From NCBI GenBank assembly GCA_033398695.1, contig CM065809.1, positions 172,412,501 to 172,476,500 on the forward strand: a DNA stretch of 64,000 nucleotides, written 5' to 3'. Below are positions 1 through 10,024 of this stretch, piece by piece. The notes under the pieces were generated by a model. That model did no database searches. It was given only the letters and a program-made list of their open reading frames with translations, and had not been told where the DNA came from. A program made the translations under genes and the position numbers. The DNA comes from Orobanche coerulescens (lineage: Eukaryota; Streptophyta; Magnoliopsida; Lamiales; Orobanchaceae). Position 1 is the first letter of the stretch. Every line of letters begins with the position of its first letter.

Positions 1-569
1 CCCCAAAATCCTATCTTGGTTTGTGAAATCTTCGACGTCTGGGGCATGGACTTCATGGGACCTTTTCCCTCCTCATATGGGAATCTCTATATTTTACTCT
101 TCGTGGATTACGTATCCAAATGGGTGGAGGCGACCGCCTCACGGACCAATGATTCTAAAGTAGTGGCCCAATTTATCAAAACTAATATCTTCGCTAGATT
201 TGGAATTCCACGGGCTATAATAAGCGATCGGGGGAAGCATTTCAAAAATAGGATGATTGAGGCACTCCTAAGGAAATATCGAGTCTTGCACAAGGTATCC
301 ACTTCCTATCACCCGCAATCAAATGGGCAAGCCGAAACATCCAATAAGGAGATAAAAGCAATATTGGAGAAAACAGTTCAACCAAATCGGAAGGATTGGA
401 GCTTACGACTCGACGACGCGCTTTGGGCCTATAGGACGGCATATAAAACACCAATTGGCATGTCACCGTATCGCTTGGTCTATGGCAAACCGTGCCACCT
501 TCCTGTCGAGCTCGAGCATCGTGCCTTTTGGGCAATCAAGAAGTGCAATATGAATTTTGACGAATCAGG
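1..569 (+). CDS. Athila integrase core fragment (5' part of split ORF)
   Basis: Open in frame from base 1, with no start because the ORF continues off the left edge. It encodes the catalytic core of a retroviral-type integrase, the nuclear enzyme that joins element cDNA to target DNA. Numbering from the TTG at 16, the DDE triad is D12 (GMDFMG), D71 (ISDRG) and E107 (NGQAE), with the expected 35 residues between the last two. The segment HPQSNGQAE is typical of Ty3/gypsy integrases, and the context and downstream ORF point to the Athila lineage. The frame is broken at 569 by copia-1 and resumes in phase at 9346 once one TSD copy is discounted, so the insertion hit an otherwise open frame. The terminal residues of the apparent ORF to 600 are LTR sequence and not part of the protein. 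Confidence 0.9.
565..569 (+). repeat. 5-bp target-site duplication of copia-1 (left copy, TCAGG)
   Basis: TCAGG directly precedes the LTR TG at 570 and recurs at 9341-9345 directly after the LTR CA. This defines the exact borders of copia-1. Confidence 0.95.
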
Positions 570-650
570 TGTTGGAACAATATTTTTTAGATCGTTTTGA
601 TGATGTATTTATTAAAACCAAAATTTACTTAAAACATACTTTCTCTTCAG

Positions 651-1034
651 TTAACGTACGTAACACATATCACATTAACGTATGTAACATATAACAGATA
701 ACGTACGTAACACATACTTTCTAACGTACGTAACGTTCACTATTTTTGTAAGTTTTTCTGCATTGTAACGTACGTAACCAAGATCATATAACGTACGTAA
801 AGCTTGAATTATTCTGACCGTTGGAAAAGCCACTAGCCGTTGCAACAAAGTCGTCACAATCAACGGATCTTTGACCAGGATATTACGTACGTAACACTAT
901 GGATTGTAACGTACGTAACGCATTTCATCAGAGTTCACTGGACAGTTTTGGCACCTTCATTACGGCCGTTATGCAGTTCATATAACGTACGTAACGTATG
1001 TAACGTCGTAAGCGGCATCTATAACGTCGTAACT
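651..1034. promoter_or_regulatory. Palindrome array TTACGTACGTAA in copia-1 U3
   Basis: About ten copies of (T)TAACGTACGTAA(C), or variants with ACGTATGTA or ACGTCGTA, occur between 651 and 1034 (for example 651, 701, 721, 767, 790, 883, 906, 982). The core ACGTACGT is a perfect palindrome. The array ends roughly 40 bp before the TATA box, the position expected of U3 enhancer elements. Sirevirus LTRs are known to carry palindromic motif clusters; this exact motif is not one I recognise. Confidence 0.75.
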
Positions 1035-1073
1035 CATTTTACTTGTTCCAACGGGAAAATGAGCTCAAGAAGG

Positions 1074-1083
1074 CTATAAATAG
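1074..1083 (+). promoter_or_regulatory. TATA box of copia-1 5' LTR
   Basis: GGCTATAAATAGCC: a consensus TATAAATA embedded in a small inverted repeat (GGCTAT/ATAGCC). It lies immediately after the palindrome array and recurs at the equivalent place in the 3' LTR (about 8822). Confidence 0.7.
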
Positions 1084-1590
1084 CCACCTTCATGGAGATT
1101 GAAGACACACAAGAATTCCGAGCCTACTAGCATATTCAAGCAATATCAAGCAAACATTCCGAGAGATATTCTTATTCTAGATTGTGATACAAGAAGATTT
1201 GTTCTATAATTTTCAATCTTCATTCTTGTATCTTAGAGCGATATATCGTGAAAGCCGAGTTTCTACTCGCACTTATTTTGTGTATTGGTTATCTTGTACC
1301 TAGAAAACAAGAGTGTTTTTGTGAGGTTGTTCTTGAGCCCGAAATCAAGAAGTTGTAAGAAGTTGGCACTAAACTAGAAAGTGCAAATTCTCGGTTCTAA
1401 GAAAAGTCCTAGTCGATAAAACTAGGTAGGGGCGTAGGCTTCGTTAATAGCCGAACCTCTCGAACAATTCTTTGTGTTCTTTCTTTTCGCACTTTTATTC
1501 TCCGCTATTTTTGCTTCCGCACGAAAAAGAGTACAATACTCTTAACCGCACTATTCAACCCCCTTCTAGTGGCGGTATCAATCTAACAAT

Positions 1591-1601
1591 TGGTATCGAG
1601 C
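1591..1601 (+). other. Primer-binding site, initiator Met tRNA type
   Basis: TGGTATCGAGC starts 2 bases after the LTR end. The canonical plant copia PBS is TGGTATCAGAGC; this copy has lost a base, which is one sign of decay. Confidence 0.8.
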
Positions 1602-1646
1602 GGTCTCTTTATCACCGGATTAACACCCGCTAGAGAAAAGATCCAA

Positions 1647-3334
1647 ATGGCCTTTATCCACTCCTCCGTTGAAGGCAACGCTCTCAATCGCCCTCCTTTC
1701 TTCGATGGTTCAAACTTTATGACGTGGAAGAAGAAGATGTCCATCTTCATCCGAGCTCATGATATTGAAATATGGAAGGTCATTGCTCTTGGACCTACCA
1801 TTCCTAAGAAATCAGATGGCTCTCTCAAAAGTTTCGAAGAGTACGACGATGCCGACTGGAAGAACGATCACTTCAACAGTAAAGCTACACAATTGCTTTA
1901 TTGTGCTCTCAATCCAGAAGATCACAATAGAATCTCTTCTGCGAAACGGCAAAAGAAATCGAAAATGCTAGAGATCACTCATGAAGGTACGAGTCAAGTG
2001 AAGGAAACCAAAATCAATATGCTTCTTCACGAGTATGAACTCTTCACCATGAAAGAAGAAGAAAGCATCACCACAATGCTTGACCGTTTCTCGGCAATCA
2101 CAAATGGGCTAGCTTCATTCGGGAAACCGATATCAGCGATGATAAAGCCAAGAAAATCCTTCGATCTCTACCAAGAGAATGGGACGCCTACCGCTACGGC
2201 TATTATGGAGTCGAAAGACCTCAATACAATAGAGTTCGGCGCTCTCATCGGATCTCTCATCAATTATGAGATCGTCATCAAATCTCGCACTCGAAACCAA
2301 AACCTAAGGAGAGAGAAAGGACTATCGCTTTCAAAGCCAAAGAAGAAAGCGACCTAGAGGATGAACCTATCGAGGAAGAGGACGAAGAAACCGCCTTCTA
2401 TGCCAAAAACATAAAGAAATTTAAAAATCTTCTTCAAAGGCGCCGGAGAGATATAAAGCAAGAATCAAGGGATGAATCCAAAAGACTCACTTCCCTCAAA
2501 ACAAAAAGTTCGACAACACTTGTCGAAGGTGCGGCGTTCGTGCCATTTTGCAAAAGATTGTCGTCTTTGCGGCTCCAATAAGTTCATCAAAACCACCGCA
2601 TGAAAAGTTCAAAAAGAAGGAGGTTTATGTCGCCACATGGAGTGACGATGATGAGGATGATGAACCACAAGTCCAAACCAATCTTGCTCTAATGGCCCAC
2701 GCATCCGAAGAAAGTGACGAAGAAGTCGAGGTTAGTGATTCTCATGAAGAACTACTTGATGCTTTTGAATCTCTAAATAATGAATACGAAAAGGCTTGCA
2801 ATAGCAATAAAGATTTGAAAAAGAAAATAAAACTCCTTGAAATTGAAAATGCTAAATTATTGAAAAACAAGGAAGTTTCTATTGATCATACAAATTGCTT
2901 GGAAACCGAGAAAATTGAAAGATGAATTGCATAAAACTCAAAAAGAATTTAAACTTTATGTCGAAAGTTTTCATGTGGTAATGACAAATTCGAGCAATTA
3001 TTATTTGGTCAAAAATTTTCTCTTTCAAAACAAGGACTTGGATATAATTCATTTCAATGAAAAAGTCCTTAGAAATTACCACAAAAATTCGGACACTTTA
3101 AAAGCGGGTATCCCATCATGTCCAAAATGTTTAAAACCTGGACATACCGAAACCTCTTGTCGAGACACTAGACGTACTATAAAGGTTAAACAAATTTGGG
3201 TACCAAAAGGATCAATTATTAAAAACCAAGTTTTTATATCTAACTCATCGGGACCCAAATTAGCACAGGTACCGATAAAACGGAAGAAAATGGTTTTTGT
3301 AGGTACAAGCAAGGAAGACAACATTATCAAATAA
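1647..3334 (+). pseudogene. Copia-1 gag, frameshifted
   Basis: The likely start is the ATG at 1647 (MAFIHSSVEG), preferred over an upstream in-frame start at 1590 that falls in the PBS. Gag would form the cytoplasmic particle that packages element RNA. The N-terminal half has the copia gag fold signature (LNRPPFFDGSNFMTWKKKM, YELFTMKEEE, TMLDRFSAITNGLA). Comparison with copia-2 (36279-36899) shows small deletions near 1938, 1962 and 2136, and a stop at 2355. A first zinc knuckle (CRRCG... near 2521) is wrecked by deletion, while a second CX2CX4HX4C knuckle (CPKCLKPGHTETSC, about 3118-3160) is intact and followed by KQIWVPKG. An acidic, coiled-coil-like segment lies between them (about 2640-2930). 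Confidence 0.85.
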
Positions 3335-6300
3335 ATGGTATGTTGATAGTGGATGTTCAAACCACATGAGTGGAAATGAACATCTCTTCACGGAGTGAAA
3401 AAGGAAGATCGTGGTCATGCGTTACCTTTGGCGATAATAAAAAGGGCCAAATAAAAGGTACAGTAAAATTGGTAAGAAACCTTTACCGACTATTGAAAAT
3501 GTTCTATTTGTTGATGGACTTTGCCATAATCTCCTAAGTGTTTCCCAATTATGTGACCGGTCTTAAATTAATTTTTGAAATTACGCATTGCGGCAATGAG
3601 AAAAGACCAAATCGTTTTTATTGGATTGCGCTATGGAAATATTTACATTGTTGATCTCCAAGATGAATCTTCGTTTAACGAAAAATGTCTACTTTCATAC
3701 GATGAAAATGCCGTTGTCCGCACCGAAAATTGGGACATGCCTCTTTACCACTTCTTTCAAAATTAGCCAAAAATGATATTGTTCGTGGTCTACCAAAATT
3801 GAATTTTAGAAAAGACCACATTTGTGAGGCATGTATTAAAGGTAAACATGCAAGAGGCTCGTTTAAACCAAAAATGGAAATTTCCACTAGTCGCATTCTT
3901 GAATTAATTCATATGGATTTAATTGGTCCGTCTCGACATGCCGATCTAACAGTAAACTTTATACCTTAGTTATTGTCGATGATTTTTCTAGATTTACTTG
4001 GGTAAAATTCTTAGCCAATAAAGATGATGCTTTTAACGAGTTTGTTAAGTGGTGTAAGGTTACCGGAAGGAAAAAGGATTACCATTATCGCCATTCGAAC
4101 CGATCATGGTGGAGAATTTGATTCTAATCTCTTTGAAGATTGGTGCGATAAATATGGTATTGGGCACAACTTTTCGGCACCTCGGACACCTCAACAAAAT
4201 GGAGTTGTCGAGAGGAAGAATCGCTCTCTAGAAGAAATGAGCCGAACAATGCTCAACGAGTATGGTCTTCCTAAATACTTTTGGGCCGAAGCCGTTAACA
4301 CTGCTTGTTATGTTATAAATCGTGTCCATCTCAGGAGAAATAAAATGATGACTCCCTATGAGATTTTTAAAGGTAAAAAGCCCAATTTATCTTATTTTCA
4401 TCCATTTGGGTGTAAAGTGTTCATTCATAATAATGGAAAAGACAATTTGGGAAAATTCGATTCTAAATCAGATATTGGAATATTTCTTGGTTATTCTACT
4501 AATAGTAAAGCTTATCGTGTATTTAATTGTAGAAGAGGCTCGGTAGAAGAGTCCATTCATGTAAAATTCGATGATACAGTTTTACCCCCGAGAAAGGTTG
4601 TTTTTGATGATAATGCAGGTATAGTTCCAGCTAAAGAAGTATCCGAAGTATCAAAGGAATTGGAGAAGCTCGACGTAAGCTCGGACAAACAGGAGGAAAA
4701 TACTTACAACCTTCCTAAAGATTGGGCAAATGTGAAAGACCATCCGATGGAACAAATTCTCGGAAAAATCGATGAAGGTGTACGAACTAGGAGAAATATA
4801 AATGATTGTATTAACAATATTGCATTTATTTCTCTTACAGAACCAAAGAACATCGATGAAGCCATAAATGATGAGAATTGGGCTATTGCTATGCAAGAAG
4901 AGCTAAACCAATTCGAAAGGAATAAAGTTTGGGAATTAGTTCCGGCACCGGTAGGCAAATCAATCATTGGTACCAAATGGGTTCATAAAATCAAAACCGA
5001 TGATGATGGTCTCCCTATTAAAAATAAATCGAGATTGGTCGCCCAAGGTTATAATCAAGAAGAAGGCTTGGACTATGAAGAGACGTTTGCTCCTGTTGCT
5101 CGTCTTGAAGCTATTCGTCTTCTCTGTGCCTTTGCCGCATACAAGAAGATCAAACTCCATCAAATGGATGTAAAAAGTGCGTTCCTAAATGGAATTATCC
5201 AGGAGGAAGTTTATGTCAAGCACCATCAGGGTTACCAAGACTATGATCATCCGGATCATGTGTACAAGCTCCATAAAGCTCTCTATGGATTAAAACAAGC
5301 TCCGAGAGCATGGTATGATCGTCTAAGCTCTTTTCTTATCTTAAATGGTTATAAAAGAGGAAATGTTGATAATACTCTGTTTATTAAGGTCTTAAATAAT
5401 GATATGTTAATTTGTCAAATCTATGTGGACGATATTGTTTTTGGTGCAACTAACGAAACTCTGTCCAAGGAATTTTCAAATCTTATGAAGGAGAGTTCGA
5501 AATGAGTATGATGGGAGAGTTGAAAAACTTTCTCGGACTCCAAATTAAGCAACTCAATGACGGAATATTCATTCACCAATCCAAGTACGTCAATGAGCTA
5601 CTAAAGAAATTTAAGATGGAAGATTGCAAAGAATTATCCACTCCTATGTCTTCCACTCTAAAACTAGATATTGATGAATAAGGGAAATGAGTTGTCCAAA
5701 AACAGTATCGAGGTATGATCGTATCCTTACTTTATTTTACTGCATCTAGACCTGATATTATGTTTGCTACTTGTCTATGTGCTCGTTTTCAAGCTAATCC
5801 TAAAGAATCTCATCTCATAGCATGTAAACGAATTTTTCGATATTTAAAATATACCTTGGTTTAGGCTATGGTATCCATCCAAAGATTGATTTTCAACTTT
5901 TTGCATATAGTGATGCCGATTTCGGTGGTTGTAAAATTGATAGAAAAAGCACCACCGGAACTTGTCATTTTATGAGTTCTTGTTTAATTTCATGGGGAAG
6001 TAAGAAACAAACTAGTGTCGCTACTTCCACAAAAGGCAATATGTGGTCACTGGAAGTGCATGTGCACAAGTTCTTTGGATCAAAAATCAATTACTTGATT
6101 ATGGCATCGAACTTAAAAATACTCCTATTTTTTGTGACAATACAAGTGCCATTAATTTAAGTAAAAACCCCATTTTGCATAGTAGGACAAAGCACATCGA
6201 AATTCGTCACCATTTTATTCGTGACCATGTCCAAAACGGGAATGTTCGTCTCCAATTTGTTGGTACTAATGAACAATTGGCGGATATTTTTACAAAACCA

Positions 6301-6366
6301 TTACCCGAAGAAGCTTTCAACTTTATTCGCATAAATTTAGGAATGGGACATGCTGATCATTTTTAA
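3335..6366 (+). pseudogene. Copia-1 pol (protease, integrase, RT, RNase H), broken
   Basis: Domains are in Ty1/copia order. Protease comes first, with WYVDSGCSNHMSG just after 3335 and a frameshift near 3400. The integrase zinc-binding region and core follow (about 3730-4300), with [11 protein letters not shown] and the [14 protein letters not shown] motif carrying the catalytic Glu. Next are the linker ([12 protein letters not shown]), the RT (about 4860-5500, with [11 protein letters not shown] and YVDDIVFGA) and RNase H (about 5880-6366, YSDADFGG to ADIFTKPLPEE). The longest open stretch is 4024-5505. One lost G near 5490 (compare copia-2 at 42408) breaks the RT, and further stops and indels follow in the RT tail and RNase H, where the expected STAEAEYVAA block is damaged near 6032. 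Confidence 0.92.
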
Positions 6367-6449
6367 ATATTGCATACGCATCATAGTAACATTAAAATGG
6401 TCATTCAAAACGGGACATCATCGAAAGGAAAAGACTGTTCATTTGGTCT

Positions 6450-6640
6450 TGCTTACGTATGGTATACGCGGTCCATTACGTACGTAATAGGACCTTACGT
6501 ACGTAACATGTTGTTACGTTACGTACGTAACGAAACACAGGATTCAGTCCAGAGAGTTTAGGTTTTTACGCTACGTACGTTACATAGGGGATATAACGTA
6601 CGTAAACGCTCGTTGACCATCATATATATAAACCCATCGT
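6450..6640 (+). promoter_or_regulatory. Candidate internal promoter before third ORF of copia-1
   Basis: Between the end of pol and the third ORF lie five ACGTACGT palindromes (about 6475, 6494, 6518, 6569, 6593) followed by CATATATATAAACCC at 6621-6635. The ATG of the third ORF follows about 120 bp downstream at 6750. This reproduces the LTR arrangement of palindrome array then TATA box, and the same order and spacing are preserved in copia-2 (62703-62938). Promoter function is inferred. Confidence 0.5.
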
Positions 6641-6749
6641 TCAGTTCCCTGTTTCATTTCTTCAAAATCCCTAGCATCAAGCGACGAACGGAACCGGCAA
6701 ACCCTATCAAAACTTCATCAAAACTTCATTTTTTCCCGATTCAATCGTC

Positions 6750-7846
6750 ATGGCTCCCAGAACTGGCAAAAAGAGAAGAGGAGAAACTTCTGAAGCATCC
6801 CCCACGGTTTCCAGCGATCTTTCATTTAGAAATGCTCAAGCCATGAAGATCTTCCACGAAATCCTTATTGACGAAGAGGTAACTCCGAGTCATCACTTTG
6901 ATTTTGAATCGCTGAATAATGCTGGTGTTGCTATCGAAGAGTTTTTCGATATGCTTGGGATCAATAAGTTCGTTAGTCTTGCTCGACCTATTTATGAAGA
7001 ATGTGTGAAAGAGTTTTATGCGAATTTCTTTGTCACTTATGATGACAACGGACTTGCCGTTGTTAACTCGCTTGTGCGTGGTAAATCTATATCTTTTGAT
7101 GAAGCAAAACTTTCGGAGATTTTTGGACTCCCGAATGAGGGTTTTCGTTGCAAGGGAGAGTTTGCTCCTCCGGACGAAGACTTTAACAACTGGTCCGATG
7201 ATGAAAATTATAGTGTTCATGAGTCGAAAGTCCGTGATTTCTTATCAGACAAAGCCGTTTTAAATGTTCATTCCGGCGGTTTGAAAATAATGACTTTGGG
7301 ATAAACATTCGGTTGCTTCATGATGCTATCACTCGTTGTCTTATGCCGAAAGTTAATGCTCAACTTCGTCTTGTGAATATCGATATGGAGATTATCTATC
7401 ATGTGTGGAAGGATCACCAAGTCAACTTTGCGTCTATTGTGATGAAATGGTTTGTGGAAAAGGGACAAATCTTCCACAAAAAGAGCTACGCAAAAGTTGA
7501 TCGTCGAGAGAAGGTCAGAATGCCTTTTGGTTCTATTTTAACCGAGATTTTTGAGAAAGTGGAGTTGACCTGTCTGGGGTCCACGGGGTTCCGATTCCCG
7601 GGGAGCCTCGTCACCGAAGGGACGTTACGGACGATGAGGTATCTCCGCACGAGAAATCGTGGCTGGATATACTTTGCTTATATTAAGGATGATGATCGGC
7701 TCATTGATGGGGGCACTCTTCCGAGACCGGAGGAGAGGATCACATCGAGGGGCTCGATCATACTAGACCTCGTCCGTCATCACAGCTTGGTTCCTCCCGT
7801 CCTCGTCCGAATCCTCCTCTTCCCAGATGGCTTCTCGTATGGATAG
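6750..7846 (+). pseudogene. Copia-1 third ORF (env-like / plant transposon protein-like), frameshifted
   Basis: An ORF after RNase H, in the place where Sireviruses carry an envelope-like gene. ATG at 6750 with a basic N-terminus (APRTGKKRRGE), then a conserved core (GINKFVSLARPIYEECVKEF, EFYANFFVT, LVRGKSISFDEAKLSEIFGL) that resembles the 'putative plant transposon protein' domain also found in Athila extra ORFs. No signal peptide or convincing membrane segment is visible, so the 'envelope' role is a positional label only. The frame opens to 7304, then a 1-base loss relative to copia-2 moves it to the frame running 7313-7846 (LLHDAITRCLMPKVNAQ...). Copia-2 carries the homologous ORF at 62938 onward. 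Confidence 0.75.
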
Positions 7847-8321
7847 ACTTGAGAAGGACATGAGTGAGGTCAAGATCATGGTGAAGAGCATTTGCACGCA
7901 TTTCGTGATACGTCGACACCACGAGGCGGACCTTGACTAGTCGGGCTATCCTTTCTAATGATGATGTTTCTGTTTATTAAAAGACCAAACATTTCATATT
8001 TATGCTTGCCTGTAATGACTATCTTTTCATCCATTATGTTGGTTATCGTTTTGTTTAATTATTGATATTTACTTGGTTTATGTTGATTAGTATGTGTATC
8101 ATTGATGTCTCTTTCAGTTTTCTCAACTTTTGTTAATGACAAAAAGGGGAGAATAATACAATGCTCGCTTTTGAAATCAACTTTCGAACTAACCCGTTCA
8201 CGTTTTCGGGGAGCATATTATTTTGCAATGCTCGTGTTCGTGGGAAGTTTCTAATTTTTATCAAAATCATATTTTTCAAAACTCACATAAAGTAAATTTT
8301 GTCATCATCAAAAGGGGAGAT
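7847..8321 (+). other. Copia-1 3' untranslated region and polypurine tract
   Basis: No coding signal. Contains AAAAAGGGGAGAATAATACAA near 8141 (a possible second, internal purine tract) and the terminal tract AAAAGGGGAGA at 8310-8320, one base before the 3' LTR. Both are followed by T/A-rich sequence, as for plus-strand primers. Confidence 0.75.
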
Positions 8322-9340
8322 TGTTGGAACAATATTTTTAGATCGTTTTGATGATGTATTTATTAAAACCAAAATTTACTTAAAACATACTTTCTCTTGA
8401 TTAACGTACGTAACAAATAACACATTAACGTCGTAACATATAATGTATAACGTCGTAACACATACTTTCTAACGTACGTAACGTTCACTATTTTTGTAAG
8501 TTTTTCTGTACAGGTAACGTACGTAACCAAGATCATATAACGTACGTAAAGCTTGAATTATTCTGACCGTTGGAAAAGCCACTAGCCGTTGCAACAAAGT
8601 CGTCGCAATCAACGGATCTTTGACCAGGATATTACGTACGTAACACTATGGATTGTAACGTACGTAACGCATTTCATCAGAGTTCACTGGACAGTTTTGG
8701 CACCTTCATTACGGCCGTTATGCAGTTCATATAACGTACGTAACGTATGTAACGTACGTAAGCGAGATCCTATAACGTCGTAACTCATTTCTTGTTCAAC
8801 GGGAAAATGAGCTCAAGAAGGCTATAAATAGCCACCTTCATGGAGATTGAAGACACACAAGAATTCTGAGCCTACTAGCATATTCAAGCAATATCAAGCA
8901 AACATTCTGAGAGATATTCTTATTCTAGATTGTGATACAAGAAGATTTGTTCTATAATTTTCAATCTTCATTCTTGTATCTTAGAGCGATATATCGTGAA
9001 AGCCGAGTTTCTACTCGCACTTATTTTGTGTATTGGTTATCTTGTACCTAGAAAACAAGAGTGTTTTTGTGAGGTTGTTCTTGAGCCCGGAAATCAAGAA
9101 GTTGTAAGAAGTTGGCACTAAACTAGAAAGTGCAAATTCTCAGTTCTAAGAAAAGTCCTAGTCGATAAAACTAGGTAGGGGACGTAGGCTTCGTTAATAG
9201 CCGAACCTCTCGAACAATTCTTTGTGTTCTTTCTTTTCTGCACTTTTATTCTCCGCTATTTTTGCTTCCGCACGAAAAAGAGTACAATACTCTTAACCGC
9301 ACTATTCAACCCCCCTTCTAGTGGCGGTATCAATCTAACA
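8322..9340 (+). repeat. Copia-1 3' LTR
   Basis: TGTTGGAACAAT to CAATCTAACA, 1,019 bp as in the 5' LTR. It has palindromes at about 8402-8780 and a TATA box at 8822. Several palindromes have lost two bases (ACGTCGT at about 8428, 8450 and 8771) at positions different from those affected in the 5' LTR. TSD TCAGG follows at 9341-9345. Confidence 0.95.
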
Positions 9341-9712
9341 TCAGGCACCCGCCGGAAGTTGCAATTTCAAGAATTGGAAGAAATACGAAACGACGCGTTC
9401 GAAAATGCAGCAATTTACAAAGAAAAGACAAGGGCATTCCACGATTCAAAAATAATAAGGAAAGACTTCATCCTAGGTGAAAAAGTGTTACTTTACCACT
9501 CTCGACTCAAATTATTTCCGGGCAAGTTGCGATCCCGCTGGATTGGTCCATTTATAATTATCAGTATTTCTCCTCACGGAGCGATTGAAGTTCAAAGTCT
9601 AAAGACACGAAAAATTTTCAAAGTCAACGGCCATCTCCTAAAACCCTATCGCGAAGGATTTACGACGGCTAATATGGAAGAATACAAACTCGAGGACCCA
9701 TCCAAAATATAA
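9341..9712 (+). CDS. Athila integrase C-terminal part (3' part of split ORF)
   Basis: Continues the integrase frame interrupted at 569, with stop TAA at 9710. It encodes the tail domain after the DDE core: [13 protein letters not shown], a [10 protein letters not shown] stretch, then the [11 protein letters not shown] and [11 protein letters not shown] motifs that typify the C-terminal domain of Athila/Tat integrases, which binds DNA. The open reading that starts at 9224 begins inside the copia-1 LTR, so its first ~40 residues are not part of this protein. No chromodomain is present, as expected for Athila. Confidence 0.88.
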   Translation, partial: SGTRRKLQFQELEEIRNDAFENAAIYKEKTRAFHDSKIIRKDFILGEKVLLYHSRLKLFPGKLRSRWIGPFIIISISPHGAIEVQSLKTRKIFKVNGHLLKPYREGFTTANMEEYKLEDPSKI

Positions 9713-10024
9713 AACAGGGAGTTCGTCGAGCTAACGACGTAAAAAAAAGGCGCTTATTGGGAGGCAACCCAATTTAAATTTTTTACTTTTTCCGTATTTT
9801 TTTACTCATCAGTTTTTTTTAATTTTTTTAGAAAAATCTTTTTCCTGCTTATTTCTTTTTCTATGTATTTCCTTCTTTTAAAATCTTATTTCCTTATTAA
9901 TTTTTTCCTTTACTTATTATTATTTTTACAACTTCATCCCCTTCTCCCTCATCAATTCCCCCCGCTCGGTCCTTTCCAACTGACATAGCCATCCCTCTTT
10001 TCTGCAGACCCCGTCGCGACCAAC
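9713..10024 (+). other. Athila pol / extra-ORF spacer
   Basis: No gene seen. Contains GGGAGGCAACCCAATTTAAA (about 9758), a motif commonly seen after pol in Athila-type elements, followed by a T-rich stretch to about 9930 that could serve as a splice-acceptor region for a subgenomic RNA. Confidence 0.6.

Larger units (their letters stand above)
570..1588 (+). repeat. Copia-1 5' LTR
   Basis: Begins TGTTGGAACAAT and ends CAATCTAACA; the copy at 8322-9340 has the same length. U3 carries an array of TTACGTACGTAA-like palindromes (about 651-1030) followed by a TATA box near 1074. The rest is R/U5, including the pyrimidine-rich stretch before the CA end. Confidence 0.95.
570..9340 (+). mobile_element. 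Copia-1: complete Sirevirus-like Ty1/copia element
   Basis: An 8,771-bp element with two LTRs of 1,019 bp each, TG...CA ends, a 5-bp TSD (TCAGG), a degenerate initiator-Met tRNA primer-binding site at 1591, gag, a pol in copia order (protease, integrase, RT, RNase H), a third ORF, and a purine tract at 8310-8320. The KQIWVPKG stretch, the long gag and an additional ORF after RNase H fit the Sirevirus (SIRE/Maximus) group. Gag, pol and the third ORF all carry frameshifts or stops, so this copy is coding-dead. The two LTRs are near-identical in length and mostly alike in sequence; their differences cluster at the ACGTACGT palindromes. Confidence 0.93.

Noticed and set aside
651..1034. ACGTACGT palindrome clusters considered as replication origin or telomere-like repeats
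   Set aside because: They are not tandem with a constant period, and they recur at fixed places in LTRs next to TATA boxes, which fits promoter architecture better.
9224..9345. First ~40 codons of the ORF beginning at 9224 as part of the integrase
   Set aside because: They lie in the copia-1 3' LTR and TSD; the true upstream part of the protein is at 1-569.
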